Notes: generated by a model not told the origin, from the sequence alone. A stretch of 64,000 nucleotides of DNA from Dinoroseobacter shibae DFL 12 = DSM 16493 (GCF_000018145.1 NC_009952.1:3038001-3102000); one strand, 5' to 3'. Counted from the first letter of the stretch, positions 33,922 to 43,366 are shown. A program made the numbers and translations.

Positions 33922-34887
33922 ATGTCACAGCCAGACCAGAGCCAAACACGCCCCCCCGCCATCGAGATCACCGGCCTGCGCAAGACCTACCGGGCCGCCA
34001 ACGGCCAGCCTGCGAAAGAGGCGTTGAAGGGCGTGGACCTGACAATCCCGGCCGGCTCCATCTTCGGGCTGCTGGGCCCGAACGGCGCGGGCAAGTCGAC
34101 GCTGATCAACATCCTCGCCGGGCTGGTGCGCAAGACCGCAGGACAGGTGCGGATCTGGGGCTTCGACCAGGACGTGAACCCCCGCCAGAGCCGCGCGGCC
34201 ATCGGCGTGATGCCGCAGGAGCTGAACCTCGACCCGTTCTTCACCCCCCGCGGTGCGCTCGACATGCAAAGCGGTCTCTACGGGGTGCCGCGCTCGGAAT
34301 GGCGCACCGACGAGATCCTCGCGCTGATCGGGCTGTCGGACAAGGCGGACGCCTATTCCCGGTCGCTCTCGGGCGGGATGCGGCGGCGGCTGCTGCTGGG
34401 CAAGGCGCTGGTGCACACCCCCCATGTGCTGGTGCTCGACGAGCCCACCGCCGGCGTGGATATCGAACTGCGCCAGATGCTGTGGCGCAACGTGCGCAAG
34501 CTGAACGAACAGGGCATGACGATCATCCTGACCACCCATTACCTCGAAGAAGCCGAACAGATGTGCGACGAGATCGCGATCATCAACCACGGCGCAAAGA
34601 TCGCCCAGGACAAGACCCCGACCCTGCTCAGCCGACTGGATGCCAAGACGCTGGTGATCTCCCCCGAGGACGGCCATGACGGCACCCTGCCCCGGATCGA
34701 CGGGGTGCAGGCCGAGGCCCGGCCCGACGGCACCCTGGGCTTCACCTACCGGCGCGGCCAGATCCCGGTGGAGACGATCCTGCAGGCGGTCCATGACGCG
34801 GGCATCCGCATCCGCGAACTGGCCACCGAAGAGCCCGACCTCGAAGACGTGTTCCTCGCCCTGACCCACAACGCCCAGGCCGCCTGA
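33922..34887 (+). CDS. ABC transporter ATP-binding protein
   Basis: 321 residues. Walker A GPNGAGKST, Q-loop MPQELNLDPF, signature LSGGMRRRLLLGKAL, Walker B VLVLDEPTAGVDIELR, H-switch LTTHYLEEAEQM. The ABC core plus a 90-residue C-terminal domain resembles ABC-2 exporters such as NodI/CcmA-like drug or polysaccharide exporters. No permease gene is adjacent: the next gene is a convergent lipase and the upstream gene is divergent, so its membrane partner must be elsewhere. Substrate unknown. Confidence 0.9.
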   Translation: MSQPDQSQTRPPAIEITGLRKTYRAANGQPAKEALKGVDLTIPAGSIFGLLGPNGAGKSTLINILAGLVRKTAGQVRIWGFDQDVNPRQSRAAIGVMPQELNLDPFFTPRGALDMQSGLYGVPRSEWRTDEILALIGLSDKADAYSRSLSGGMRRRLLLGKALVHTPHVLVLDEPTAGVDIELRQMLWRNVRKLNEQGMTIILTTHYLEEAEQMCDEIAIINHGAKIAQDKTPTLLSRLDAKTLVISPEDGHDGTLPRIDGVQAEARPDGTLGFTYRRGQIPVETILQAVHDAGIRIRELATEEPDLEDVFLALTHNAQAA

Positions 34888-34894
34888 GCCGGGT

Positions 34895-34944
34895 CCAAGA
34901 CCCTTAAGCAAGGGTCTTGGTAAAATCCTTCGTCAAGGATTTTA
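34895..34944. repeat. Two abutting palindromes (palindrome family, site 3)
   Basis: CCAAGACCCTT-aagc-AAGGGTCTTGG (34895-34920) and TAAAATCCTT-cgtc-AAGGATTTTA (34921-34944) touch each other between two convergent genes. The last three bases of the second one are the stop codon of the lipase gene. Each would work as a hairpin terminator for both directions. Confidence 0.85.
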
Positions 34945-35709
34945 CTCGCCCAGGGCCTCCAGCCGCGTGCTCAGCTCCGAAGCGTTGAACAGCCGCTGCA
35001 CCGCCTCGGCATAGTTCATCTCCGGCGCGAAGCGGCCGTTCTCCAGGAAATGCACCGTCTGGGCGATCACCTTGGGGTCGTTCATCATCAGGGTATGGGA
35101 CACCGGCAGGATGATGTGATCGGCCATCCCCGCCACCTTGGTCCGCGCCACCGTGACCTTGCCGTCATCGGGCCCCGGCAACAGCTGCGAGAAGAGCGGG
35201 TTCCAGCTCGACGTGCCCGCGATCACCCCGGTCTCGAACCCCACCGGGCCCAGCCGGTTCGGCAGGCTGTCTGGCCCGGTGCCCAGCTGCCGCCCCGCAG
35301 GCCCGTTCACCCACTGGAAGATCGCCCAGTCGCCCAGCGCATCCACCAGCTCCGAGCCCTGGTTCGGCGGCGCCAGCATCACCACCCGGCCCAGGTTCTC
35401 CAGGGGCGCCACCGCTGCCTGCGCCCGCACCAGGATCCCGCCCATGGAATGGCTGACCACATGCGCCTTCCGGGGCGCGCAGGCGCCCAGGGCGGCGGGC
35501 ACAATCTGTGCCGCCAGTTCCTCCACCGTCGCCTCGGTGGACGGATAGGTGGGCGAGACCACCGCATGGCCCAGCCCGCGCAGCACCGCCTCCATCACCG
35601 TGAAAGACGCGTCACTCCGCGCCAGCCCGTGCAACAGCACGACACAGGCCGCCGAGGCCGTTTGCGGCACCAGCAGGCCGAAACACAAAAGAAGCGCGCG
35701 GAAAGTCAT
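34942..35709 (-). CDS. Secreted/periplasmic lipase-like alpha/beta hydrolase
   Basis: 255 residues. Signal peptide ALLLCFGLLVPQTASA, then an alpha/beta hydrolase start VVLLHGLARSD (oxyanion HG) and nucleophile motif HVVSHSMGGILVRAQ. Late VSHTLMMND likely gives the catalytic His. The overall pattern fits acyl-glycerol lipase or triacylglycerol lipase-like proteins. ATG at 35709 has GGGTGTGGAC upstream; GTG at 35715 is an alternative. Divergent from the Nudix gene. Confidence 0.83.
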   Translation of the reverse strand: MTFRALLLCFGLLVPQTASAACVVLLHGLARSDASFTVMEAVLRGLGHAVVSPTYPSTEATVEELAAQIVPAALGACAPRKAHVVSHSMGGILVRAQAAVAPLENLGRVVMLAPPNQGSELVDALGDWAIFQWVNGPAGRQLGTGPDSLPNRLGPVGFETGVIAGTSSWNPLFSQLLPGPDDGKVTVARTKVAGMADHIILPVSHTLMMNDPKVIAQTVHFLENGRFAPEMNYAEAVQRLFNASELSTRLEALGE

Positions 35710-35784
35710 GTCCACACCCTACCCGCCCGTCCGGGCCAAGGCGAGGGGCTTGCCAAGCCCGTTACGCAGCGACACTGTCGGCCC

Positions 35785-36231
35785 ATGCCCGCGCCCTCAC
35801 CCCGCCTCGCCGCCCGCGCCGTGATCCTGCGCGACAACCGGCTTCTGCTGGTCAATGCCTACCCGGACGGGCGCAGCGACCTGTGGTGCGCCCCGGGCGG
35901 CGGCGTGGCGCCCGGCACCTCCCTGCCCGAGAACCTCGCCCGCGAAGTGCACGAGGAAACCGGGCTCCGGATCGCCGTGGGCGCCCCCTGCCTCGTGAAC
36001 GAGTTCCACGATCCCGCGGGCAGCTTCCACCAGGTGGACATCTATTTCCGCGCCACCATCCTCTCCGGCACCCTCGACGCGGCCTGGCAGGACCCCGAGG
36101 GCATCGTGACCGAGCGCCGCTTCGTCACCCGGACCGAGATGGCCCGCCTGCGCGTGAAGCCCGACAGCCTGGCGCAGGTCGCCTGGGGCCAGGGCCTGCT
36201 CTACGACCCGCTGGAGCCGATCGTCCGCTAA
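35785..36231 (+). CDS. Nudix hydrolase
   Basis: 148 residues. The Nudix box reads GGGVAPGTSLPENLAREVHEETGL across residues about 38-60 (key REVHEETG core intact, the earlier E of the GX5E part replaced by T/S). N-terminal AARAVILRDNRLLLVN and downstream NEFHDPAGSFHQVDIYF are typical. Hydrolyses a nucleoside diphosphate linked to X; the substrate is not predictable. No strong RBS before ATG 35785. Its stop overlaps the convergent EamA gene by four bases. Confidence 0.85.
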   Translation: MPAPSPRLAARAVILRDNRLLLVNAYPDGRSDLWCAPGGGVAPGTSLPENLAREVHEETGLRIAVGAPCLVNEFHDPAGSFHQVDIYFRATILSGTLDAAWQDPEGIVTERRFVTRTEMARLRVKPDSLAQVAWGQGLLYDPLEPIVR

Positions 36232-37076
36232 CCGCGCCGCAGGGACAGGGCCACGCCGCCCAGCACCAGCACCGTCGCCAGCACCGAGAGCAGCGTGATC
36301 GCCTCGCCCAGCAGGAGCAGCCCGCCCAGGGACGCGATCACCGGCACGGTCAGTTGCGCGACCGCCGCCCGGCTCGCACCCAGCTGCGGCAGCACCGTGT
36401 ACCACAGGGCATAGCCCAGCCCCGAGGTCACCGCTCCGCAGATCACCGCCAGGACGATCCCCCACAGGCTGATCGCCACCCCGTCGGGCCAGATCGCCAC
36501 CACCAGCAGGCATAGCGGCAGGGTCAGCACGAAATTCGCCGCCGTGTCCGCCAGGGGCTCGGTGCTGCCCCGCCCGTGCAGCGAATAGATCCCCCAGCCC
36601 ACCGCCGCGAGGCTCATCAGCGCAAGGCCCAGCGGGTCCGGCCGCCCCACCGCCCCGGGCCACAGCAACAGCGCCAGCCCCGCCAGCGCCAGCCCCGCGC
36701 CCAGCCACCGCGTCACCGGGATCGCGTCGCGCGACAGCAGCGCACCGGCGAACATGGTGATCTGCACCCCGCCGAACAGAATGAGCGCCCCCAACCCCGC
36801 ATCGAGGCTGAGATAGGCATAGGAAAACCCCGCCATGTACAGGGCAAGGCTCCCCACCCCGATCCACCGCCCGGGCTTGCGCAGCCGCAAGGGCCGGGTC
36901 CGCATCACCAGCAAGGCCAGCACCAGCGCGCCGGAGCCCAGCCGGATCGCCGCAAAGGCCGCCGGGCCGATCTCCCCCCCGGCCAGGGCCGCGCGGTTGA
37001 GCAGGGAATTGGCCGCAAAAGCCGTCATGGTGAGCGCGACGAGCAGAAACAGTCGCAAAGGGGAAGCGCCGGTCAT
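36228..37076 (-). CDS. EamA family (DMT) transporter
   Basis: 282 residues with ten predicted helices in two EamA repeats (N-terminal LFLLVALTMTAFAANSLLNR, RLGSGALVLALLVMR; second half LGLALMSLAAVGWGIYSLHG, and final VPVIASLGGLLLLGEAITL). Members export metabolites or amino acids; the substrate is unknown. Monocistronic, upstream region filled by a duplicated 53-base element. Confidence 0.88.
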   Translation of the reverse strand: MTGASPLRLFLLVALTMTAFAANSLLNRAALAGGEIGPAAFAAIRLGSGALVLALLVMRTRPLRLRKPGRWIGVGSLALYMAGFSYAYLSLDAGLGALILFGGVQITMFAGALLSRDAIPVTRWLGAGLALAGLALLLWPGAVGRPDPLGLALMSLAAVGWGIYSLHGRGSTEPLADTAANFVLTLPLCLLVVAIWPDGVAISLWGIVLAVICGAVTSGLGYALWYTVLPQLGASRAAVAQLTVPVIASLGGLLLLGEAITLLSVLATVLVLGGVALSLRRG

Positions 37077-37131
37077 GGGCCAGCATGATCACAGGGCCGC
37101 GCCCCGCGCAAGACGGCGTCACAACGCCCCA

Positions 37132-37312
37132 GCCGGACCGCAGGTCCGGCCTCAGGCGACGCCCGCAGGGCGGCGCAATGCCTCGGAGTTTCGATACCGT
37201 GGGACAGCCTGGGGTGCCGGAACTCGAAGCCGCGCAAGGCACTCGCTCGCCAGCATCCCGCCGGACCGCAGGTCCGGCCCCCGGCGACGCCCGAAGGGCG
37301 GCGCAAAACCTC
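37132..37312. repeat. Duplicated 53-base element with two hairpins
   Basis: Copies at 37132-37184 and 37260-37312 match at 48 of 53 positions. Each begins with the palindrome GCCGGACC-gca-GGTCCGGC and continues with GCGACGCCCG-n-AGGGCGGCGC, a second hairpin. They flank 75 bases of unassigned sequence between the EamA start (37076) and the phnM stop (37327). No gene is seen in this gap. Confidence 0.85.
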
Positions 37313-37326
37313 CTCCGCGCGGCCGC

Positions 37327-38484
37327 TCAGCCCAGCAGGCGGTCGGCGAACGCGCCCGCCAGGAAGGACACCGTCCCTCCCGCGAAACTCGCCGCCACCT
37401 GCCCGGTCGCGGCCTCCAGCACCGTCAGGTCCGCCCGCGCGCCCGCCACCAGCCGCCCGCGATCCCGCAGCCCGAGGATCTCCGCCGGGCGGGTGCTGAC
37501 CATGCGCCAGGCCTGCGCCAACTCCGGCCCCGTTCCGCCCGCGAGCAGCAAGGCCGCCGCCCGCACCGACGGGTAGTGATAATCCGAGACCAGCGCATCG
37601 CAGAGCCCCTCGGCGATCAGGTCCCGGGCCGAGGCATTGCCCGCATGGGACGCCCCGCGCATCACGTTGGGCGCGCCCAGGATCACCGGCTCGTCCGCCG
37701 CCCGCGCGGCCCGGGCCGCCTCCGCCGTTTCGGGAAACTCCGCGATGGTGGCGCCCAATGCCCGGGCCTGCGCCCTCGCCTCTGCGCTCCGGTCATCGTG
37801 ACTGCCCAGCAGCACGCCCTCCGCCCGCAACGCCGCAGCCAACTCCGCCAGCCGCGCGGGCACCTCGGCGCGGCGCGCGTGCAGACCCTGCATCAGCGCC
37901 AGATGGGCCTCCGGGTTCCGCCCGCTCTTGAGCGCCTGCCCGGTCAGCCGCGGCGGCCGCCGCCCCTCCGCCAGACGCCGGTGGGGCAGGTGGTCGTTGA
38001 ACACCACGTAGCCGATCCCCTCGGCCCGCAGAAACGCCTGCACCTCCGCGTAATCGTCGACCAGGTGGGTCTCCAGCCGCAGCTGCATCCGCATCTGCGT
38101 GCGCAACACCGGCGCCATGTCCCGCAACGCCGCCGCCAGGGCGCGGGCAAACTCCGGCGCGCGCAGCCCCCCTTCCCAGGACCAGAACTGCGCCAGCACG
38201 GCGGTGGTGATCCCCGTCGCCGCCAGCTCCGCATCCAGCGCGCGCAGCCCGTCGGCCATGCTGCGCAACGCGCCGCGACGCGGCGCTAGATGCCGCTCGA
38301 ACCCGTCGCCATGCAGATCCACGATCCCCGGCAGCAGCACGAACCCCTCCAGATCCACGCGCCGCGCGGCGGGGCCCGGCGCACCCAGGCGTCCGCCCGC
38401 CATGGCCAGCCCCGGCAGGGGGCCCTCCACCGGATCGAGGATCAGACCGTTTTCGAAGACAAGCTCCAGCATGGGCCGCGTCAT
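37327..38484 (-). CDS. phnM: Alpha-D-ribose 1-methylphosphonate 5-triphosphate diphosphatase
   Basis: 385 residues of the amidohydrolase family. PhnM marks: PGIVDLHGDGFERHLAPRRG (HxD-type metal site), AQFWSWEGGLR, VVFNDHLPHRRL, LGSHDDRS and LVSDYHYPSVRAAALLL. It releases pyrophosphate in the C-P lyase route of phosphonate use. No other phn gene is in the window; the core phnGHIJKL set must lie elsewhere or be absent. Start 38484 chosen over 38472; both are ATG. Confidence 0.88.
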   Translation of the reverse strand: MTRPMLELVFENGLILDPVEGPLPGLAMAGGRLGAPGPAARRVDLEGFVLLPGIVDLHGDGFERHLAPRRGALRSMADGLRALDAELAATGITTAVLAQFWSWEGGLRAPEFARALAAALRDMAPVLRTQMRMQLRLETHLVDDYAEVQAFLRAEGIGYVVFNDHLPHRRLAEGRRPPRLTGQALKSGRNPEAHLALMQGLHARRAEVPARLAELAAALRAEGVLLGSHDDRSAEARAQARALGATIAEFPETAEAARAARAADEPVILGAPNVMRGASHAGNASARDLIAEGLCDALVSDYHYPSVRAAALLLAGGTGPELAQAWRMVSTRPAEILGLRDRGRLVAGARADLTVLEAATGQVAASFAGGTVSFLAGAFADRLLG

Positions 38485-38512
38485 GCGCCGGACACCGCCC
38501 GAGGGCAAGGGC

Positions 38513-39004
38513 TCAGTTGCGCAGAAAGACCGACGGGTAGTCCACGTCGAACGCGGCCCCGCTCAACCCCGGCGCGAAGGCCAGCATCATCAGGTTGTTC
38601 TTCGGATACGCACTGCGCAGCTTGGCCGCAGCACCCAGGGAAAACCCGAATCGTTCGTAGTAGTCCGGATCGCCCAGCACCAGCAGCGCGGGCGCCTCGG
38701 CCTGCCGCAACCGGTCGATGCCCACCCGCACCAGGGCCGAGCCGACGCCCATTCGGCGCCTGTCCGCCCGCACCGTCAGGGGGGCGAGCGCATACCAGCC
38801 CTCGGGCCGCGAGAGCCTCGGGAAGGCGGCATGGCCGATCACGTGCCCGCGCTCAATGGCGACCAGTTCCAGACCCAGCGCATCCTCCGCACGCAAGTCC
38901 TTGATCAAACGGTCCTCACGCGAGCCTTCGAAGCTGGTCTCCACCAGGATCGAGATCGCAAAGGCATCCGCCCGACCCGCTTCTCTCAACTCGAATTCAA
39001 CCAA
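38513..39004 (-). CDS. GNAT family N-acetyltransferase
   Basis: 163 residues. Acetyl-CoA motif A is visible as LAPLTVRADRRRMGVGSALVRVGIDRL, followed by LVLGDPDYYERFGFS, the YhbS-like subgroup (LGDPxYYxRFGF). Substrate unknown. TTG at 39004 is chosen as start because GGAGG lies seven bases upstream and no ATG is available before the conserved region. 28 bases separate it from the phnM start, so the two may be co-transcribed. Confidence 0.85.
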   Translation of the reverse strand: MVEFELREAGRADAFAISILVETSFEGSREDRLIKDLRAEDALGLELVAIERGHVIGHAAFPRLSRPEGWYALAPLTVRADRRRMGVGSALVRVGIDRLRQAEAPALLVLGDPDYYERFGFSLGAAAKLRSAYPKNNLMMLAFAPGLSGAAFDVDYPSVFLRN

Positions 39005-39124
39005 AGTGACACCTCCGGCACAGCTTGCGCGGGAAACCCACGGGGCGCAAAGCAAAAAAACCGGCGACTGCCGCTTTCTCCGCGCGCGCCCCGAAACGTC
39101 GATCGGACCGATCGGGCGCGCGCA

Positions 39125-39152
39125 TGAAAAAAGGGGCCCCGAAGGGCCCCTT
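39125..39152 (-). terminator. groESL terminator
   Basis: On the minus strand AAGGGGCCC-ttcg-GGGCCCCTT runs into six T residues, 22 bases past the groEL stop. Classic intrinsic terminator. Confidence 0.92.
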
Positions 39153-39173
39153 CCATCCGGAATGTCCGGCAGC

Positions 39174-40835
<1,662 letters not shown>

Positions 40836-40860
40836 CTATGTTTGTGATCAGTCGAGGCGT

Positions 40861-41172
40861 TCAGGCGGCCTTGGCCGCGGCTTCGTCGGTGATGATCCCG
40901 AGAATGTCGCTCTCTTTCATGATCAGCAGCTCTTCGCCGTCCACGGTCACCTCGGTGCCGGACCACTTGCCGAAGAGGATCTTGTCGCCTTCCTTGACGT
41001 CCATGGGGATCCGGTCCCCATCGTCATCCTTGGCACCTGCGCCAACGGCGATCACCAGGCCCTCGGCGGGCTTTTCCTTGGCGCTGTCGGGGATGATCAG
41101 CCCGCCTGCGGTTTTTTCTTCGCTTTCGACGCGACGGACCAGAACACGGTCATGAAGCGGTGTGAATGCCAT
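40861..41172 (-). CDS. groES: Co-chaperonin GroES
   Basis: 103 residues, 10-kDa lid of the GroEL cage. [21 protein letters not shown] at the N-terminus, the mobile loop [18 protein letters not shown] with its IIP contact, and roof [20 protein letters not shown]. Spacing to the CIRCE element is 48 bases. First gene of groESL. Confidence 0.97.
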   Translation of the reverse strand: MAFTPLHDRVLVRRVESEEKTAGGLIIPDSAKEKPAEGLVIAVGAGAKDDDGDRIPMDVKEGDKILFGKWSGTEVTVDGEELLIMKESDILGIITDEAAAKAA

Positions 41173-41220
41173 CTGTAGGCTCCTTCGCTCAGTGTTTCTC
41201 CCTGACCCCCTGCGGGGCCA

Positions 41221-41247
41221 TTAGCACTCACTTTGTCCGAGTGCTAA
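41221..41247 (-). promoter_or_regulatory. CIRCE element (HrcA operator)
   Basis: TTAGCACTC-N9-GAGTGCTAA, a perfect match to the CIRCE consensus, located between the groES promoter and its start. Predicts HrcA repression of groESL. Confidence 0.97.
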
Positions 41248-41254
41248 CGCGCCG

Positions 41255-41283
41255 TAGTTAGAGACGCCGCAGCAGCCTGTCAA
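41255..41283 (-). promoter_or_regulatory. groESL promoter
   Basis: TTGACA (41278-41283) and TAACTA (41255-41260) on the minus strand, separated by 17 bases. The CIRCE element begins just downstream at the expected transcription start. Confidence 0.75.
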
Positions 41284-41416
41284 CGGGGACGATGGGCAAA
41301 AATGCGCATGGAGCCCGGGCAAGCCGCGCGCGCCGCGTGACACCCCGGGCGGGCGACCATCCCGGCCGTCGCCCCGCCCGGGCACGGCCTCGCCCGGCAC
41401 AGAACCGCCCACGGGT

Positions 41417-41445
41417 TTGACCGACCCGGCTCGCGCTGGTATCTT
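41417..41445 (+). promoter_or_regulatory. Promoter of the cysteine-rich protein gene
   Basis: TTGACC and TATCTT with a 17-base spacer; predicted leader of about 95 bases before the ATG at 41549. It shares the 376-base gap with the groESL control region; the remainder (41284-41416) shows nothing recognisable. Confidence 0.55.
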
Positions 41446-41548
41446 TGCCCCCTATTTGAGCCGCCGTGGACCTTTTTTCGTCCGCTATTTTTCAAGTCAT
41501 TTCCGGTGCCGCGACGGCGCCCGAAATCCTTTTCAAGGAATCTGTTTC

Positions 41549-42532
41549 ATGACCAAGCAACCCACCCCCCGACAGCTCGACTACGACACCGCCCGCGCGC
41601 AACTGGTCGAGGACGCAAGCAGCGTCGCCGTCCACGGCATCGCCCTGAAGGAAAGCGAAGCCAAGGCCACCGCCCGCGGCTTCTGGGAGACGCATTTCCC
41701 GATCCTGTGGTGCCTCTGCGTTCAGGATTCCCCGGACAACCCCTGCCCCTGCACCGGCCCCATCGTCTGGCTGCCCCGGGACGGTGTGGTACGCACCGAG
41801 CCCGCCCTGCGCCGGAGCGACGAGGGCCGCGCCATCGACCGGTACCGCGTCACCCGGGGCGCCAAGGTCCTCGTGGACCGCATCGAAAGCCTGCCGGTCG
41901 AGGCCCTGCTGCGCGACCCCGCGCCCAAACCGGGCGGCTGCGGCTGCGGCACCACGGGGTCGGCCGACCTCCTGACCCTCCCCGCCCCGCGGGAGACCAC
42001 CGCCGAGAGCGGCATTACAATCTACCGGGTCGCGGTGGACGAAACCGGCCCAAGCGTCACGATCACCGGCCTAGATCCCCGGGGGCGCGAACTGGCACGC
42101 CATGTGACCCGCCAGACCGACGACATGACCGCCGAGTTCGAGATCACCCGCGGCGCGCTCTGTCTGCGCGGCGCGCTGAGCCTCTCCGAAGGCCGGGATG
42201 GGCGCCGCCATATCGCCGGGCAGATCGACGGCGCCGCGTTCGACCTGCCCATCGACCGGACCGGGGCCTGCGCCCCCGCGCGCGAGCTGCCCCTGGACAG
42301 TGCCCGGCTGGCGCTCCTGGTCCAATGGGGCCGGATCGCCCAGCCGCTGATGGGTCTCGCCAACCCCGGCGGGTCCGAGACCGCGAAAAAGAGCTGCTTT
42401 TCCTGCTCGGTGCTGCTGGCGGGCGTCGCCGTCGGCGCGGGGTGCTGCGTGGCGGGTAACCCGGCCTGCTGCGCCGCCACCGGGATCGGCGGGTCGTCCT
42501 TCATCGACGGCTGTCGCGGCGCCTGCGCCTGA
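41549..42532 (+). CDS. Cysteine-rich protein of unknown function
   Basis: 327 residues, not recognised. Three cysteine clusters stand out: CLCVQDSPDNPCPC (55-68), GGCGCGTTGS (129-138) and a C-terminal tail from residue 283 with eight cysteines among Gly/Ala-rich hydrophobic residues (CFSC, GAGCCVAG, NPACCAATG, DGCRGAC). Between them is a mostly beta-like region. No signal peptide. The tail resembles the processed cores of large cysteine-rich bacteriocins such as halocin C8-type domains, or it could be a metal-binding or disulfide domain. ATG 41549 lies behind AAGGA with its own promoter; there is no co-directional neighbour. Confidence 0.7.
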   Translation: MTKQPTPRQLDYDTARAQLVEDASSVAVHGIALKESEAKATARGFWETHFPILWCLCVQDSPDNPCPCTGPIVWLPRDGVVRTEPALRRSDEGRAIDRYRVTRGAKVLVDRIESLPVEALLRDPAPKPGGCGCGTTGSADLLTLPAPRETTAESGITIYRVAVDETGPSVTITGLDPRGRELARHVTRQTDDMTAEFEITRGALCLRGALSLSEGRDGRRHIAGQIDGAAFDLPIDRTGACAPARELPLDSARLALLVQWGRIAQPLMGLANPGGSETAKKSCFSCSVLLAGVAVGAGCCVAGNPACCAATGIGGSSFIDGCRGACA

Positions 42533-42558
42533 CCCGGACAGGGGGCGCTCGCCGCCCC

Positions 42559-43224
42559 CTACCCCTCCCAGCTATAGGCCCAATGGGTCAGCCCGGCGCG
42601 GCCCGCATCGGTCAACCCGTAGACCCCGCCGCCCAGGCGTTCGAACCAGCCGTAATGGTTGTTGCGCATCAGGGTCGTGGCCCCCGCCACGCCGGTCGCC
42701 GCCGCCACGTCCCGCCCCCGCGACGCCCCCTGCTCGGCCAGGTACGCGGCACACCGTAGCGCATCCTGCCGGTAGGCCGTCACGATCCCGTGCCGCGTGG
42801 CCCCTCCCTCGTTCGGATCCCCCTCCAGCCGCGCGAACTCCCGCAGCAGCTTGGCCCGCCTGGCCTTCGACGGGCGCGGCACATACGGGCCCGGATCGCA
42901 CTGCACCTCCACCGCCCCGTCCGCCCGCACCGTGATCAGCCCCAGCCCCAGCCGCCGGCACAGAGCGCGGTTGTCCTTCAACGCCCGCTTCGCCCGGGGC
43001 CCCCGGGGCTTGGGCACGGCGATATAGACCAGATCGCTGACCGCCAGCCGCGCCACCGCCTGATGATAGAGGCCGAGCGCAAAGCCCGTCTTCAGCTCCA
43101 CCAGCACCGGCGCCTCGTCCCCGCGCACGGCCACGATATCCACCGCGCCCACCTCGCCCTTCACCGCGTAACCCTGCGCCTCCAGCAGCGCCTTGATCGG
43201 CCCGTACAACTCGGTCTCGCGCAT
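42559..43224 (-). CDS. DUF2161 putative PD-(D/E)XK-type phosphodiesterase
   Basis: 221 residues. DUF2161 proteins have a restriction-endonuclease-like core: here GEVGAVDIVAVRG followed by APVLVELKTGFALGL gives the D...ExK catalytic pattern. The C-terminal half (HGIVTAYRQDALRCAAYLAE, TTLMRNNHYGWFERLGGGVY) looks like a winged-helix DNA-binding region. Role unknown, possibly DNA repair or defence. Start ATG 43224 (MRETELYGPIKALLEAQGY) preferred over a longer frame. An FNR box lies 96 bases upstream. Confidence 0.82.
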   Translation of the reverse strand: MRETELYGPIKALLEAQGYAVKGEVGAVDIVAVRGDEAPVLVELKTGFALGLYHQAVARLAVSDLVYIAVPKPRGPRAKRALKDNRALCRRLGLGLITVRADGAVEVQCDPGPYVPRPSKARRAKLLREFARLEGDPNEGGATRHGIVTAYRQDALRCAAYLAEQGASRGRDVAAATGVAGATTLMRNNHYGWFERLGGGVYGLTDAGRAGLTHWAYSWEG

Positions 43225-43319
43225 CCCGTTGCCCCACCCGTCCTGCAATCCCACCCTGCCAGCCCGCGTCCCGAGAAGGAAACCACAAAGACACCCCCCC
43301 GACGGACAAAACCCTGACC

Positions 43320-43333
43320 TTGATCTCAATCAA
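43320..43333. promoter_or_regulatory. FNR/FnrL box
   Basis: TTGATCTCAATCAA, an exact TTGAT-N4-ATCAA match, centred between the divergent DUF2161 gene (start 43224) and the membrane protein gene (start 43428), about 100 bases from each. Confidence 0.75.
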
Positions 43334-43336
43334 GAT

Positions 43337-43366
43337 GGCCAATTTTAACTGGGCCAATTTTATCTG
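43337..43366. repeat. Tandem 15-base repeat next to the FNR box
   Basis: GGCCAATTTTAACTG (43337-43351) is followed directly by GGCCAATTTTATCTG (43352-43366), one mismatch. It could be a double binding site for a second regulator or a promoter duplication. Confidence 0.75.

Noticed and set aside
37073-37306. 77-codon minus-strand frame across the 53-base repeats
   Set aside because: It is made of the repeat sequence itself (GGRTCGPAG and RASPEAGPAV segments), so it reflects the DNA repeats, not a protein.
42559-43224. DUF2161 protein as part of a restriction or defence island
   Set aside because: No methyltransferase, helicase, toxin or mobility gene is nearby and the surroundings are housekeeping genes.
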